NCBI GenBank assembly: GCA_012295275.1
Contig: CM022677.1
Coordinates: 5,397,597 to 5,457,596, forward strand
Source of the DNA: Chrysomallon squamiferum
Lineage: Eukaryota > Mollusca > Gastropoda > Neomphalida > Peltospiridae
Length of the DNA: 60,000 nt
Direction of reading: 5' to 3'
Made by a program: the position numbers and the translations under genes. Each line of letters starts with the position of its first letter. The stretch's first letter is position 1. This document shows, in pieces, positions 47,950 to 59,250 of this stretch. The notes below the pieces were generated by a model that made no database searches, was not told the origin of the DNA, and saw only the letters and a program-made list of their open reading frames with translations.

Positions 47950-49178
47950 TGTGTGTTTTTAGTGTTCATTCTAGTGCTTTGATTGTTTGTTTTCATAAAA
48001 TCAAACAACATGTATATATAAAAAATAATGATTAAATCAGATTATCTTTTGTTGGTTGACAACAAATACCGAAGATGTTATCAATATATACATAATAAAA
48101 ATAAAAACACACAAAGACTATTCTTTATTCGTTTATTTTTGTTTTGAATTATTTGAATGTGCCTTAACATTTTTAATGTTAAGAAACTGAAACAACTTAA
48201 GCATTATTTTCTATTTTGATTATTGTTTTTAGATAAGATGCAATGGGTTTGATTTTGTAAATGTCTCCCATTTACGTAACATAATTTACCTTGGAAACAT
48301 TAAATACCATTTTATACTTCATTTTTTAAAGAGATAATTATTATTTTCTTTCTAATTGAATTAAACAGAAAATACAGATTATAAATAAATTGGAAGACAT
48401 TTCCAATTGCACATTTTTGAAATAATTTTTTGAATTTTATGAAAATGTGAAAGGCAAATTATAAAATACTTGGAAACATTCCAATTATGTACATTTTTTT
48501 TTGTTTCTCTTATTTTTTTTTTATCATTTATAAATTATTTTTAGTTTTTTAAAGATTTTTTGTTGAAATAATTCAATTATTCTTTCTAAAGTGGCAATGC
48601 AAATTATAAAAACTGGTAGAAATGTCTAAACAAAAATAACTGAATATTTAAGTTTTTTTATCTAGACAGGTTTTTAAGTAATTTCAACTTGAAGATCATC
48701 ATGTTTCTTCTAATTAAAAATAACAAAGTCATGGTTAATGCAAATAAAATTTTAATTTAGTTAATAGTTAATTTTATTAATAGTCATTGATTTTCCTATG
48801 ATTTAAATAATTTAAAGACATTTTTAAAAAAAGATTTCCTGAATTATAAAAAAAAAAAAAAAAATTCTTATTACCCCAACTACACAATCTTCAATTATAT
48901 TTATATTAGCCCCAGCAAACTCACCTGATTTAAACAAGATAAAGAAAAAACTGGTTGTCACATTAATTTTAGCTTATTTAGAAAAATGGCATTCCATAGC
49001 AATGATGCATATCCATTCCTCTTCCAGTGAGAAACATTAGAATAACCAAGCACACATCAGTGATAAAAACAGTGCAAGCTGCTATGAAGTACAATGTGTA
49101 CACTGGATGTTCTGATCACATTGACAATGCAGTCTCTTGGAGATCACTGAATTTTCAAAATTATTTCCCTTCAGATTT
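46188..49178 (-). repeat. Inverted-repeat arm A' (reverse complement of 30519-33324)
   Basis: Follows the gap and runs in reverse through all landmarks of arm A: (GA)n 46661-46722, (TA)n 46733-46761, (AAT)n 47557-47602, (GA)n 47884-47947, and the poly-A run near 48850. It joins the pogo-like element at about 49178-49187 in a T-rich junction. No gene. Confidence 0.9.
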
Positions 49179-49186
49179 CTCTTTTT

Positions 49187-49560
49187 TTTTCTTTGACTGC
49201 ATCCACTGGTTCTGCTGTAGCATTCAAATTGAACTGCCGTTTTGACTTTGGTATCTTCTATTTTTGTTGTTGTAATGTTGCCTCTAAAACCTTTCATTTC
49301 TTTGCCTTTTCTTCCACCTTTTTCTTCTTCTCTGCCAACTCTTCTTCATACCTCTTGACACTTTCTTCTTCTGTCAATGCCTCGGCAGACCTCATCCTCT
49401 TGATTTTATTTGAAGTTTGACCACGTGCCCGCCACCCACAGATGGACCGTAGACTTTCAACTGTTTCAAAAACCTTAAATAAAACTCAGAATAGACTACA
49501 TCAATGCCAACACTATTGATTGCACCACCAAATATGGGGGCCAAGAAGTGTCTATAATAG
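49187..49560 (-). mobile_element. Pogo-like transposon remnant, truncated copy (unit 2)
   Basis: Same coding remnant as 36290-36620 (EEELAEKKKK, KIPKSKRQF…) but it stops at the breakpoint. The Cys-rich C-terminus and the terminal TA end are missing. Confidence 0.65.
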
Positions 49561-49589
49561 TTTCAGTTAAAGAGCACATTAAATCACAA

Positions 49590-50168
49590 AACCTATAATA
49601 CTTAATTATCACATAATATCTGGTAAAATAAAATAATCCATCTGATTAGAGTAACCCGGAGAGTGAGAGAGAGAGAGTAAGAAAGCCTAAGGGAGATATT
49701 TATATGTCATAAGTACATACACTTCTGTTGGCCTGTCTGTCTTTCTGTATATAGAAAGGGCTTTCAAATTAATGGCACTGTATTCGAAATCAGAAAACAG
49801 TAGCAATACCCTATGTATCCATCTGTTCATCTATCTTCAGTAACTATCTCTGTATGTAGTATTTCTATTTATCTATCATAAATCTATCTATCTGTCTATA
49901 TATCTACCCAATTAATATAATATTAATGTACTAATTAGCCATTCCCTTTGGAAATGTTGCCACACATACACCACGGTGATGTTCAGTACACGTAGGGGAT
50001 GTTAGTAATGGTTAGTATTTGTTAAATGTTAGTATTTGTTGACGGTTAGTATTTGGTTAACAGTTAGTTTTTAGTTAATGGCTAATATTTGGTTAGTGGT
50101 TAGAATTTTGTCAATGGTTTGTTAAATGTTAGTATTTGGTTAATGGTTACTCGCTTTCTCTCTGTCTA

Positions 50169-50263
<95 letters not shown>
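49590..50263 (+). repeat. Dispersed 1-kb-family repeat and (CT)n tract, unit 2
   Basis: Counterpart of 36650-37322, with the same 'ggttagtatttggttaa' array and a (CT)n tract of different length. Confidence 0.85.
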
Positions 50264-50599
50264 TCCATCTCTCTAACTCGCTCTCTTCTCTCAACACAAA
50301 ATTAACAATTTTACGCTCTAGAAATCATTATATCTGTGAAATTTAAATAACGTGTCGGTATGAAAAGGCTGAAAAACAGTATTTACATGTATTTGAAATC
50401 ATAATAAATAAAATATAGAAATGTTCACGTATTAAAACGGAATTTCGTAACAAATATAAATTCTTGACCTTATTTTTACTCTGAATAGCATGAATGAAAA
50501 AATATTAAGATTTTAATAAAGAAAGATTTTAAATATGTGAAATAAATTAAGAATGCACAAATAGAGATACTACTACTACCACTACTACAACTACCACTT

Positions 50600-50638
<39 letters not shown>

Positions 50639-51040
50639 ATAATAATAATAATAATAATAATAATAGTAATATATATATATAATGTATATATAAAAAGTCC
50701 TGACGTATCACCGATAGTGGGAGGAGTTTACTCCGCCAAGTAAAAATTGCATCGATTAGAGTTATTTCCCTTTAGTGATATGTGTTCACAAACATACTTT
50801 AGACATATGTCCCTTACATGAGATGTACTCACTAAGCAAACTAAAAATTACATCGATTATAGTTATCTCCCTTTAGTGATATGTGTTCACAAACAGGGAT
50901 GAGAGTTATGTCTCTTACGTGAAACATTTAATAATAATTTGTATTATCTAATAAAATCTGTGTCATGTCTCTGACTCCCCCCACACACACGCAGAACATG
51001 TGACTGTCCTCAGTAACGAACTGCCTCTGTTACCCTGCAG

Positions 51041-51261
51041 TAGCAACTGAGCCAAAAGTACTTGAACGAAATCTCAAACAGTTTGAGGAGAGTTTTCAGA
51101 AACAGACTTACTTTCCAGAACAACTGCAGAGAGGGGTAGGTTACGAGGATTACGATGCTGATGAGCGTCTTACAGGAGCAGCATTTACATCTTGTGATAA
51201 TGTCTCTCATCAGCTGTCATATTCACATCCCGCTCTGTCTCAATACAAGGACAACAAGTAA
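51041..51261 (+). CDS. Terminal coding exon of an unidentified gene, unit 2
   Basis: Same exon as 38106-38332 with the same acceptor and stop. It is two codons shorter (in-frame loss after FQKQ) and differs at a few residues (AFTSCDN vs AITSCDV). The frame is fully open. Family not recognised. Confidence 0.5.
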
Positions 51262-51814
51262 ATGGAAGGAGAGAAGTGATCACTCGATCAACATTCTCAC
51301 TTACGTTTTACAAAACTGATTCTCATTATCGGGGAGATGTTTAGGAAGATGTATTCCTGTGTTTCGGCTATTACAGTGGGGTCTATGCTATATGTCGCTT
51401 GTGTTACATGTAGAGGATCTGTAGTGCTATATCTTTTTAATCCAATATCTGTGGACATTTTTCGCCAGGTCAGCAAATGTGACCAAAGTGATTACTCGTG
51501 CAAAAAAAACAACAGCCACACGTTAATGCTAAAGTGAAGCCAGCTAACATTTCCAACCTTAACGTTATAGAGTTATCGGTTGGTTAACAAAACAGTTTAT
51601 CACAGGCGATAACTCTATTAACAAAAGTTTGCTATTGTTTTTCCTTATTAATTCAAGTATTAGTTCGCTAAAGTGAAGCCAACGAACAAATCTAGCGAAC
51701 TCTTACAAAGTCAGGTTGAAGAATTATCGGTTGGTTAACGGAACAAGTTATCATGGGAGATAACTCTGTAACCTTGTATTTGCTATGTTTTTCCTTTTCA
51801 ATTCCAGTAGGGTT

Positions 51815-52485
51815 ACTATCCTGTCAGTGACTCTGTTTGTTCAAGGCATTGCCTTGTGCCTAGTATATTACAGACTGTGTTATGTCCTACCCTGTCACTG
51901 AGTCTCTTTCTTCAAAGCAATGCATCGTGTCTAATATATTACAGACTGTGGTATGTACTATCCTGTGACTGAGTATTTTTTGTTCAAGGCAGTGCACTGT
52001 ATCTAGTATTACAGACTGTGGTATGTACTACCCTGTCAGTGTCTGTTCAAGGCAGTGCATCGTGTGTACTATATTACAGACTGTGGTATGTACTATCCTG
52101 TCAGTGACTCTGTTTGTTCAAGGCAGTGCATTGTGTCTAGTATATTAGAGAGTCTGGTATGTACTACCCTGTCAGTGAGTCTGTTTGTTCAAGGCAGTGT
52201 GTAGTGCCTAGTATATTATAGACTCTGGTATGTACTACCCTGTCACTGAGTCTGTTTCTTCAAGTCAGTGGAAGGTGTCTACTATATTACAGACTGTGGT
52301 ATGTACTATCCACTCAGTGACTATTTGTTCAAGGCAGTGCCTCGTGCCTAGTATATAACAGGCAGTGGTATGTACTATCGTGTGAGTGAGTATTTTTGTT
52401 CAAGGCAGTGCACTGTATCTAGTATTACAGACTGTGGTATGTACTACCCTGTCAGTGTGTCTGTTCAAGGTAATGCATCGTGTTT
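51815..52485. repeat. 76-bp minisatellite, unit 2
   Basis: Same number and order of units as in 38886-39555, with only scattered single-base changes. Conservation of copy number argues for very recent separation of the two units. Confidence 0.92.
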
Positions 52486-53329
52486 AGAAATTATTTTCTT
52501 GCCAAACAATATTTTTCATGCTTCTTAAATACTCATCATAAATATGCAGCTCTTTCTCCCTTTAATTATCATTCCCCAATTGATAATCCATATGTTTCAC
52601 CATAAATACTATGACAATCTATATCTCAACATCTCTCTAACATAAGTCAGTTTCCCAAATAAGTTGCCCAATTGAGTTTTAATTTCATTGAGTCCTTGAC
52701 CTATCCAGTGGGTTCTTTAAATGTCTCAGTTATCATTTTCTTGAAGAAGCCATTTAAGAAGCCATTCTCTAATTGAACCATTCAAAGGGTAATCCCTTCT
52801 CTTTATGTCCTCAGACTTATCCCTTTATCTTAACTACAGATCTATCCCTTTATCTTATCTTCAGATTTATCCCCTTATCTTATCTTCAGATCTATCCCTG
52901 TATATGGCTTCCCAGATGGCTTCCCCCACTTAACCCATGCTATGAATATAAAAGCTCTGAGGGAGCACCATTCCTGAGACTCATTAGTGCCATCGTTAGA
53001 ATACACATCACAAACATATCAATAAAATTACGATGAAGTCATGCCACATGTATACAAAGTTAGCTACTAGGATGAACAAGATTTGGTGGAAGTACTCCAA
53101 GAAAGTCAGTCTTGGTATGTATAAGGGTGGATACACTGTAGATGATTTTATTTATATTTTAAATTTCTGAAATGCAATGATGTGTTAATGAATTCGATTT
53201 AATTGGAAGGGCTGGAAAATCTTGTATATTTCTTCAGATCACAGTAAAAAAGCATAGGATGGGTCTAAGGTTTGAATATCAATATTTCCGAATGACTTCA
53301 TATTCTGGTATTAATTAATGTTATATTAT

Positions 53330-53680
53330 GTCTTTGTAGGTTGTGTGCTACACTCGGCACTACGGCAGATATGACTGAACCCGGTCGTCCATTCACCTGA
53401 TGACACCGAGATCTCATACACCAAGTGTTGCAGTTCCATGTGCGAAATCACTGGAAAAGTCATCACAGATCTTCACTTAAGTCACAGCTGAGCTCGGACC
53501 ACATGTGCAGGCCGCCTTATCAATCGAGAACACTAAGCGCTGTTTACTCAAGCAACACAGGACTCCTCCAGTACCACAGCATCTCTCTGAGTTCATAGCT
53601 ACCAGATGAGTGGCAGAAGACCGTTGGCCATTATCCAGAGCCATTCCTACTCTACGACAATTACTTTGCACATTATCGTA
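53330..53680. other. GC-richer island, unit 2 copy
   Basis: Counterpart of 40401-40750, almost identical. Not recognised. Confidence 0.4.
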
Positions 53681-55271
53681 ACATTGATAATAAAATTTAA
53701 ATAACCTTCATCCTAACCCTAACCATAACATTCCTTAAACGTAACCCTAACGAAGGAAATGAACTTAATTCTGATGCTAACACCATTTCTAACTGTGCTC
53801 TCAGCTTGAACTTACAGTGGCCTTCAAATGCATGGCCACAACGCCTAAATATATCATATCTTATTTTCCAAGCGTTCGATTATATGATTTTTTTTTATTT
53901 TATTTTATTTATTATCATTTTTAATTCTGTCTCTTGTTCCTTTATTGTTTCGTTCTTTTCATTCTAATTATATTTGTTTTGTTTAATGCTATCATAGTTC
54001 ATAATTTCTATAATAGTTGTAGCTTTCTTTTACATTTTCTTTTGCATGTTTACTCGTTTATTCCTTTCATTTTCTCATCCGTGTTCCACATCCCGCATTG
54101 TAATATTACTCTGTAGGGGAAGTGTACGTATACTCATCCTGTGACAGAGCCTCTGATTGTTTGAAAGGTGTTTAGCCACAGCTGTGTGATACCTCGATCG
54201 ACATCATGATTGTTATATTAAAGACAGCGGAAATCAGCTGACGCGAAAAAAACAAAACAAAGAATAAATCTTATTTCAGCCAAGTCAATTTAATTTTTTT
54301 GCTATTTTTTGTATTTGTGTAGTGGTATATAGATGCATATGTAGGATATATTATATATTTCTAGGTTAGGACGCAGTCTCGGCATATGGGGATGGAGGAA
54401 ATTCGCCTACCGAAAAATTAGATGAGGTAAAACAAATGTGTTCCTTTCGGTTCTGTTTCTTAGTAATTTGGTTCATAGAAATGGCTAGACTAGTCTCGAT
54501 AAACCACGATTTTTTGAATATATTTACCTCTGAATGTTTTTTCTTTTACTTCATCTTTTTATTATTATTATTACTTTAAAGAACATTTTTAACTTTAAAG
54601 AAAAATGAGATGAGTGAAATATTAAAACAATTTCAAATATTTCAAGATATATATTCTAATTATTAAAGGTATTATGTGCATTGTCATTTTGTTTGAATTA
54701 CCTCAAGTTTCAGGCTTTATATAACACTTATAATTATTCATCAAAACTAGAAAAAATAAATGCTCTGAAAATTATCTATGAGGAAATTTGTGTTTCCCGT
54801 CATGACACTTTTTTCTACAGTATAGTTACCACATTCCTTCATAAAACGTGTTAAATGCAAAAGCAAAAATATGATGCTATATAGATGTTGTTGAATAAAA
54901 CATTCATTCCTTCTTTTTCTCATTAAAAAATACTATACTTATTATAAACAATAATAGGTTAAAATGTATATAGTAAATTATTATTACTGTTATTGTTGTG
55001 TTATTATTGCTATTTTTACTATTAATATATATTACTACTATTATTACTACTATTACTACTACTACTATTGTTATTAAGGTTATTAATATTATTGATATTA
55101 ATTTTTATCATCGTCATGATTAAAATTGATAAAAATAATTGAAATATCAACAAAAGATAATAAGCAGAAAAAATGTGTTTGTCTGTCAAATGTAGATTGA
55201 TAAAAAAAAATCATGTTTTTATTAAAATTAGTAAACTTTATACTTACTACTAATGTTAAATATTTTCAGTA

Positions 55272-55365
55272 GATCACTTCAGTATCATTGAGGTGCTGCC
55301 TAGAAAGGTAACTTACATCAAGGATGAATCAGCTGTTAGAGAAACCATTCTCATGCATTCTGAGT
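55272..55365 (+). other. Exon-like segment, family member 3 (unit 2)
   Basis: Same as 42347-42440. Confidence 0.4.
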
Positions 55366-55713
55366 TGTGAGTTTATTTTATTTTGTGTCTTAGAGACAAT
55401 TCTTAATTCACAGTAAAACAGTAATAATAATCAGTCATTTGCTGTTATGTTAATTTTTATTATTATTATTAGTATTAACATTATCATTATAATGCTTTCC
55501 TTGGTGCCATGGGGATTCCCCTAAGTTGTAAATGTGTGTCTGTCTCGGGCAGGTACTACCCGAGTTGACTTGCTCTAGTGGTCAGTATGGGATCTATATA
55601 TGCTATATAATTATAAATACCGTATCACTAGAACAGAACAAACACAAGCAAGTTTAAAAACTGTATTCACATAACATTGAACATTCACTAGTAAAGCATT
55701 ATTTTTTTACAAT

Positions 55714-56250
55714 AACAAGAGTTAGGTTGAAATCTATCAGGTCATTTTATTCTTCACCCCCCACCAATTTCAGCAATAGCTGGTACTGTAGAATCTATTA
55801 TAGCTGATGTCGTTAATTCAACAGATGTATCAAAAGCAAATTCTATTATTTCAGTAGATATAATTCCCAAAGCTGTAAACATCCTAACACATCATCAACA
55901 AACAGAAAAATGAAAAATATATACATATAGTTATATTATATATTATATATCACGTGATATTACGGATATGACGTCATACTCTTCAAAATTAAAAATATGG
56001 TGGGGGGGTGAAGAATAAAATGACCTGATAGATTTCAACCTAACTCTTGTTAATGTAAAAAAAAACAAAGTTCCTCATGATCTGGCTTTTGGGCTTTTTG
56101 GCCATAATGTACTTTTACACTTTTACACCAAAGCTAGAAAGCCAGCTAATAGTGGAACTTTGTTTTTTTAACAGTAAACAAGAGTTTAGTTGAAATCTAT
56201 CACGTCTTGATTTTAACACCCACCTTTTTTATTTTGAAGAGTATGACGTC
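55714..56250. repeat. Viral mini-unit and terminal repeat, unit 2
   Basis: Terminal-repeat piece (55714-55770), the 5' fragment of the small gene on the minus strand (about 55765-55882), its promoter region with tatcacgtgatatt, then the tip-less hairpin (56003-56250). Layout as in unit 1. Confidence 0.7.
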
Positions 56251-56606
56251 ACATATTAATATTTATTTAATATATTGACGTTATTGTAAATAATAATATG
56301 ATTATGACGATATGACGTCATTAATTTAATTTATTATGTTATTAATATATTGACGTCATTATACTTAATATGTTAATATGACGTCATTATTTTAATATGA
56401 CAGACGATAAGTAATATTTCGTTATTAATATTAAATAATAAATAACCACAAACAATTAATAACGTTATATATTTATTGATTTAATGATTACATTTTAACA
56501 ATTAATAATCATTTTTAATATTATATTTTATTTATTTAAACATTTATATAAACTTCATAACATTAATAACTTAATTATAGTTTTTAAGTAACGTTTGTAT
56601 TTCAGT

Positions 56607-58055
56607 TCAATTGTCTGATTTATGCTTGTTAAAAGATTCAATCTGAGTTTCCAAGATAGTTTGCGTAAACATATCAAGGAAGGGTTGGGTTTCCGGTATG
56701 TAATATTTGAATCTTTTTGCTTCAGGAACTTCCGGTTCTCTTCCCACTGTAATGAAGTGTGGATCAATTTCATCATCTGAATTATCATCACGTTTGCGCT
56801 TTAATCCTTGTGATTGAGAACATTTATCTTTTTGAGATTGCTGTCTTTTAATGAATAGGTCCTGAGATGGATTATATTTCTCGACTTCATCATTGTTATC
56901 TTCATCACTTGATATGATAACATAATCTATCTTATCTGAGGTTGCTCCACTGATCATTGGATCATCATTTAGAATAGGATGTTGTGTTCCCAAAACAGAT
57001 CGACTATCGTCAAAATTGTCTCGAAAGTAACTGTTTCTGCCTTCAAACGTATTATCATCAATGTTATTATTGTGTTTGTTAAAAAAATATTCTCGATCGT
57101 TCTCTAATGCAATATTAATCTCATCGTCAGTAGGTTCATATCCAACGGTGAACATCTTGGGATGTATGAGATTATATGCATTGTTAAGAGTTTCGCTCTT
57201 TTTGAGATTTTGATTTTATATCCGACAAATTCGTCTGGTAAATTCCAGTCATCTGGCTTAGTACTTGCTTGTTTATACCAATAAGGTATTATATGTCCTC
57301 CATGATTAAAGGTTAATTTACATACATTAGGATCACCTATAGCTTTTTTCCAATTAGTATTTTCAGTACCATTATCTAATATAGTCATTGTAGCTTTTCT
57401 ACTCTTATTAAAATTAATAACAACTAGTAAATGTTCGTTTAAATGTCTTTTTGATCGTTATATATTTAGGATTAGATCCTTTAGTAGTTCCACCAAATCC
57501 TTGATATAATACGTTGTTACCTGTAGCAGATGCCATTGGAGCACCTTCTACTGCTTCACTACCTCCTGTATCGGTGACTTCTTCATTCATTATTGAATCT
57601 GGTTCCATGACTGATTCATCCGATTGTAGATATGTTCCTTTATAATTAGATCTTTCTAATACAGCTTGAGATATAGTATTAGATAATTGATTATTATTAG
57701 GAATTTTAGTACTTGATCCACCTTGTGGTTCATCTGTCTGTCTCTTCATGGGTTTACTAGACGACATATTGTTATCTAAAGTGGTTTCCTCTGTATATAA
57801 AGGCGAATCGAAATATTCTTCCTCGTTCGAATCTTCAAAAACGTTATTATTTTCCCGAATATCTTGTATCGCTTGATAGAAACGTTGAGTTGGTATTTGT
57901 AAATTCGGATATTGACGTCGTAACTGTATCCACCTATCTTGACGTTGATTAACCGGCACATTTAATTCAGCTAACCTAGAGAATGTCTTAGATTTAGCTA
58001 TAGCCCAAAGTCTGGTAACTTCTTTCTTGTTGAGCAGACGTTTACCTCTATTCAT
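56607..58055 (-). pseudogene. Parvovirus-like capsid gene, leftward copy, unit 2
   Basis: Same gene as 43679-45128. The first block is open for 213 codons (58055-57414) because the extra base near 44593 of unit 1 is absent. Two frame changes remain, near 57437 and near 57205, both shared with unit 1. The third block (57155-56607) carries the acidic, Asn-rich C-terminus with a KRKRDD basic patch (nuclear-signal-like). If capsid-like, it acts in the virion shell. Shared breaks mean the copy was already dead, or equally mis-sequenced, before the two units separated. Confidence 0.6.
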
Positions 58056-58409
58056 GAAATTGGAATGTTTCTATATACGTAATTGACGTAGTCGTCTTCT
58101 TCTTGTTCTAGTTCCTCACGTTCTGATTTAGATAATTTATTATCTAAATCTTTACCATCTGAATTAATAAATTCACTAAATTGATTGACAGCTTCTTGTA
58201 TCTGATTTTTAGTAAATGTAGAAATACCTTCTATCGATGATTCTACGACAGATTGTCCAATAGCTGTAGCTGGTTCCAAATATATACTGTCAGCTCCCAA
58301 TATTTCGGTAATAGCAGGTACAGTAGATTCTATTATAGCAGATGTAGCTATTTCAACTGAAGCATCAAACGCGTACTCAATAAGCTCAATAACCTAAAGC
58401 TGTAAACAT
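58052..58409 (-). pseudogene. Viral small gene, leftward copy, unit 2
   Basis: As in unit 1: ATG at 58409, early frame break, then open from about 58385 to the stop at 58052, which overlaps the capsid start by ATGA. The conserved block GADSIYLEPATAIGQS and the acidic tail are intact. Confidence 0.55.
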
Positions 58410-58479
58410 CCCATCACAACGATAGATTGATCGTAAATAATCAATAAATTATATATATATATAATATTTATAACGTATA

Positions 58480-58800
58480 TGACGTCACATATCTTCAAAA
58501 TAAAAAATCAAGACGTGATAGATTTCAACTAAACTCTTGTTTACTGTTAAAAAAACAAAGTTCCACTATTAGCTGGCTTTCTAGCTTTTGGCTTTTTGAC
58601 CATAATGCGCTTTTAACCCGAAGGTGATCCGTAGGGTTCAGGCTTCGCCCGAAGGAACGTTATCACCTTCGGGTTAAAAGTACATTATGGTCAAAAAGCC
58701 AAAAGCTAGAAAGCCAGCTAATAGTGGAACTTTGTTTTTTTAACAGTAAACAAGAGTTAGGTAGAAATCTATCAGGTCATGATTTTTTCTTTGAAGAGAT
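58480..58800. repeat. Viral terminal hairpin, head-to-head junction, unit 2 (flip-type tip)
   Basis: A palindrome with arms of about 120 bp: 58508-58628 and 58662-58783. The inner 98 bp are almost perfect (one or two mismatches), the outer part imperfect. The centre is a 33-nt asymmetric tip (58629-58661) starting ccgtagggttcaggcttcg, which can itself fold (gttc-agg-cttcg / cgaag-gaac). Palindromic arms with a short asymmetric tip are the form of parvovirus telomeres. The leftward gene set starts on its left and the rightward set on its right. Confidence 0.8.
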
Positions 58801-58843
58801 GTCTATATATGTCACGTGATATTGTCATGTGACATATATAGAC
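58801..58843 (+). promoter_or_regulatory. Viral promoter region: perfect 15-bp inverted repeat with TATA and E-box
   Basis: gtctatatatgtcac (58801-58815) is repeated in reverse complement at 58829-58843 (gtgacatatatagac). A CACGTG lies at 58813-58818 and a TATA-like atatata in each arm. The rightward gene's ATG is 63 bp beyond. In unit 1 the right arm has a change (45888-45907). Confidence 0.55.
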
Positions 58844-58905
58844 TATAATAATAGTATTGCGATTAATTATTACTTCAGTCGTCTTCACGTCGTTGTATGT
58901 GATAG

Positions 58906-59250
58906 ATGTTCACAGCGTTAGGTATTGATCGAATACGCTTTCGATGCTTCTGGTGAACTTGCTACATCTGCTATAATAGATTCGACTGCACCAGCTATTA
59001 CAGAAATAATAGGAGCTGACAGTTTGTTATTGGAACCAGCTACAGCTATAGGACAGAGTATAGTGGAGTCGTCTGTTGAAGGTATTTCTACATATACTAA
59101 AAACAAGAGACATTAGATCAATTTGTCGACTTTGTTACACCGGATATAAAGGATATAGACGCTGACGTTTCTCCATCGGAACGACAGCAATTAGAGCAGG
59201 AAGAGGACGAATACGTAACTTACGTATATAGGAATAGTCCGGTTTCATGA
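58906..59250 (+). pseudogene. Viral small gene, rightward diverged copy
   Basis: ATG at 58906 (MFTALGI), a frame break of about 14 missing bases relative to 42955, then LIEYAFDAS…GADSLLLEPATAIGQSIVES… to about 59106, another small shift, then LDQFVDFVT…ERQQLEQEEDEYVTYVYRN ending TGA at 59248-59250. Clearly homologous to the leftward copies but with many silent and some amino-acid changes. The ATGA overlap with the next gene is kept. Confidence 0.55.

Larger units (their letters stand above)
49187..58917. repeat. Duplicated segment, unit 2
   Basis: Near-identical to 36286-45987 in the same orientation. It begins abruptly inside the pogo-like element (ctttgactgcatccac) and continues beyond the end of unit 1 into a rightward viral copy. 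Confidence 0.95.

Noticed and set aside
58918-59106. Minus-strand frame opposite the rightward small gene
   Set aside because: Antisense shadow of the conserved sense frame.
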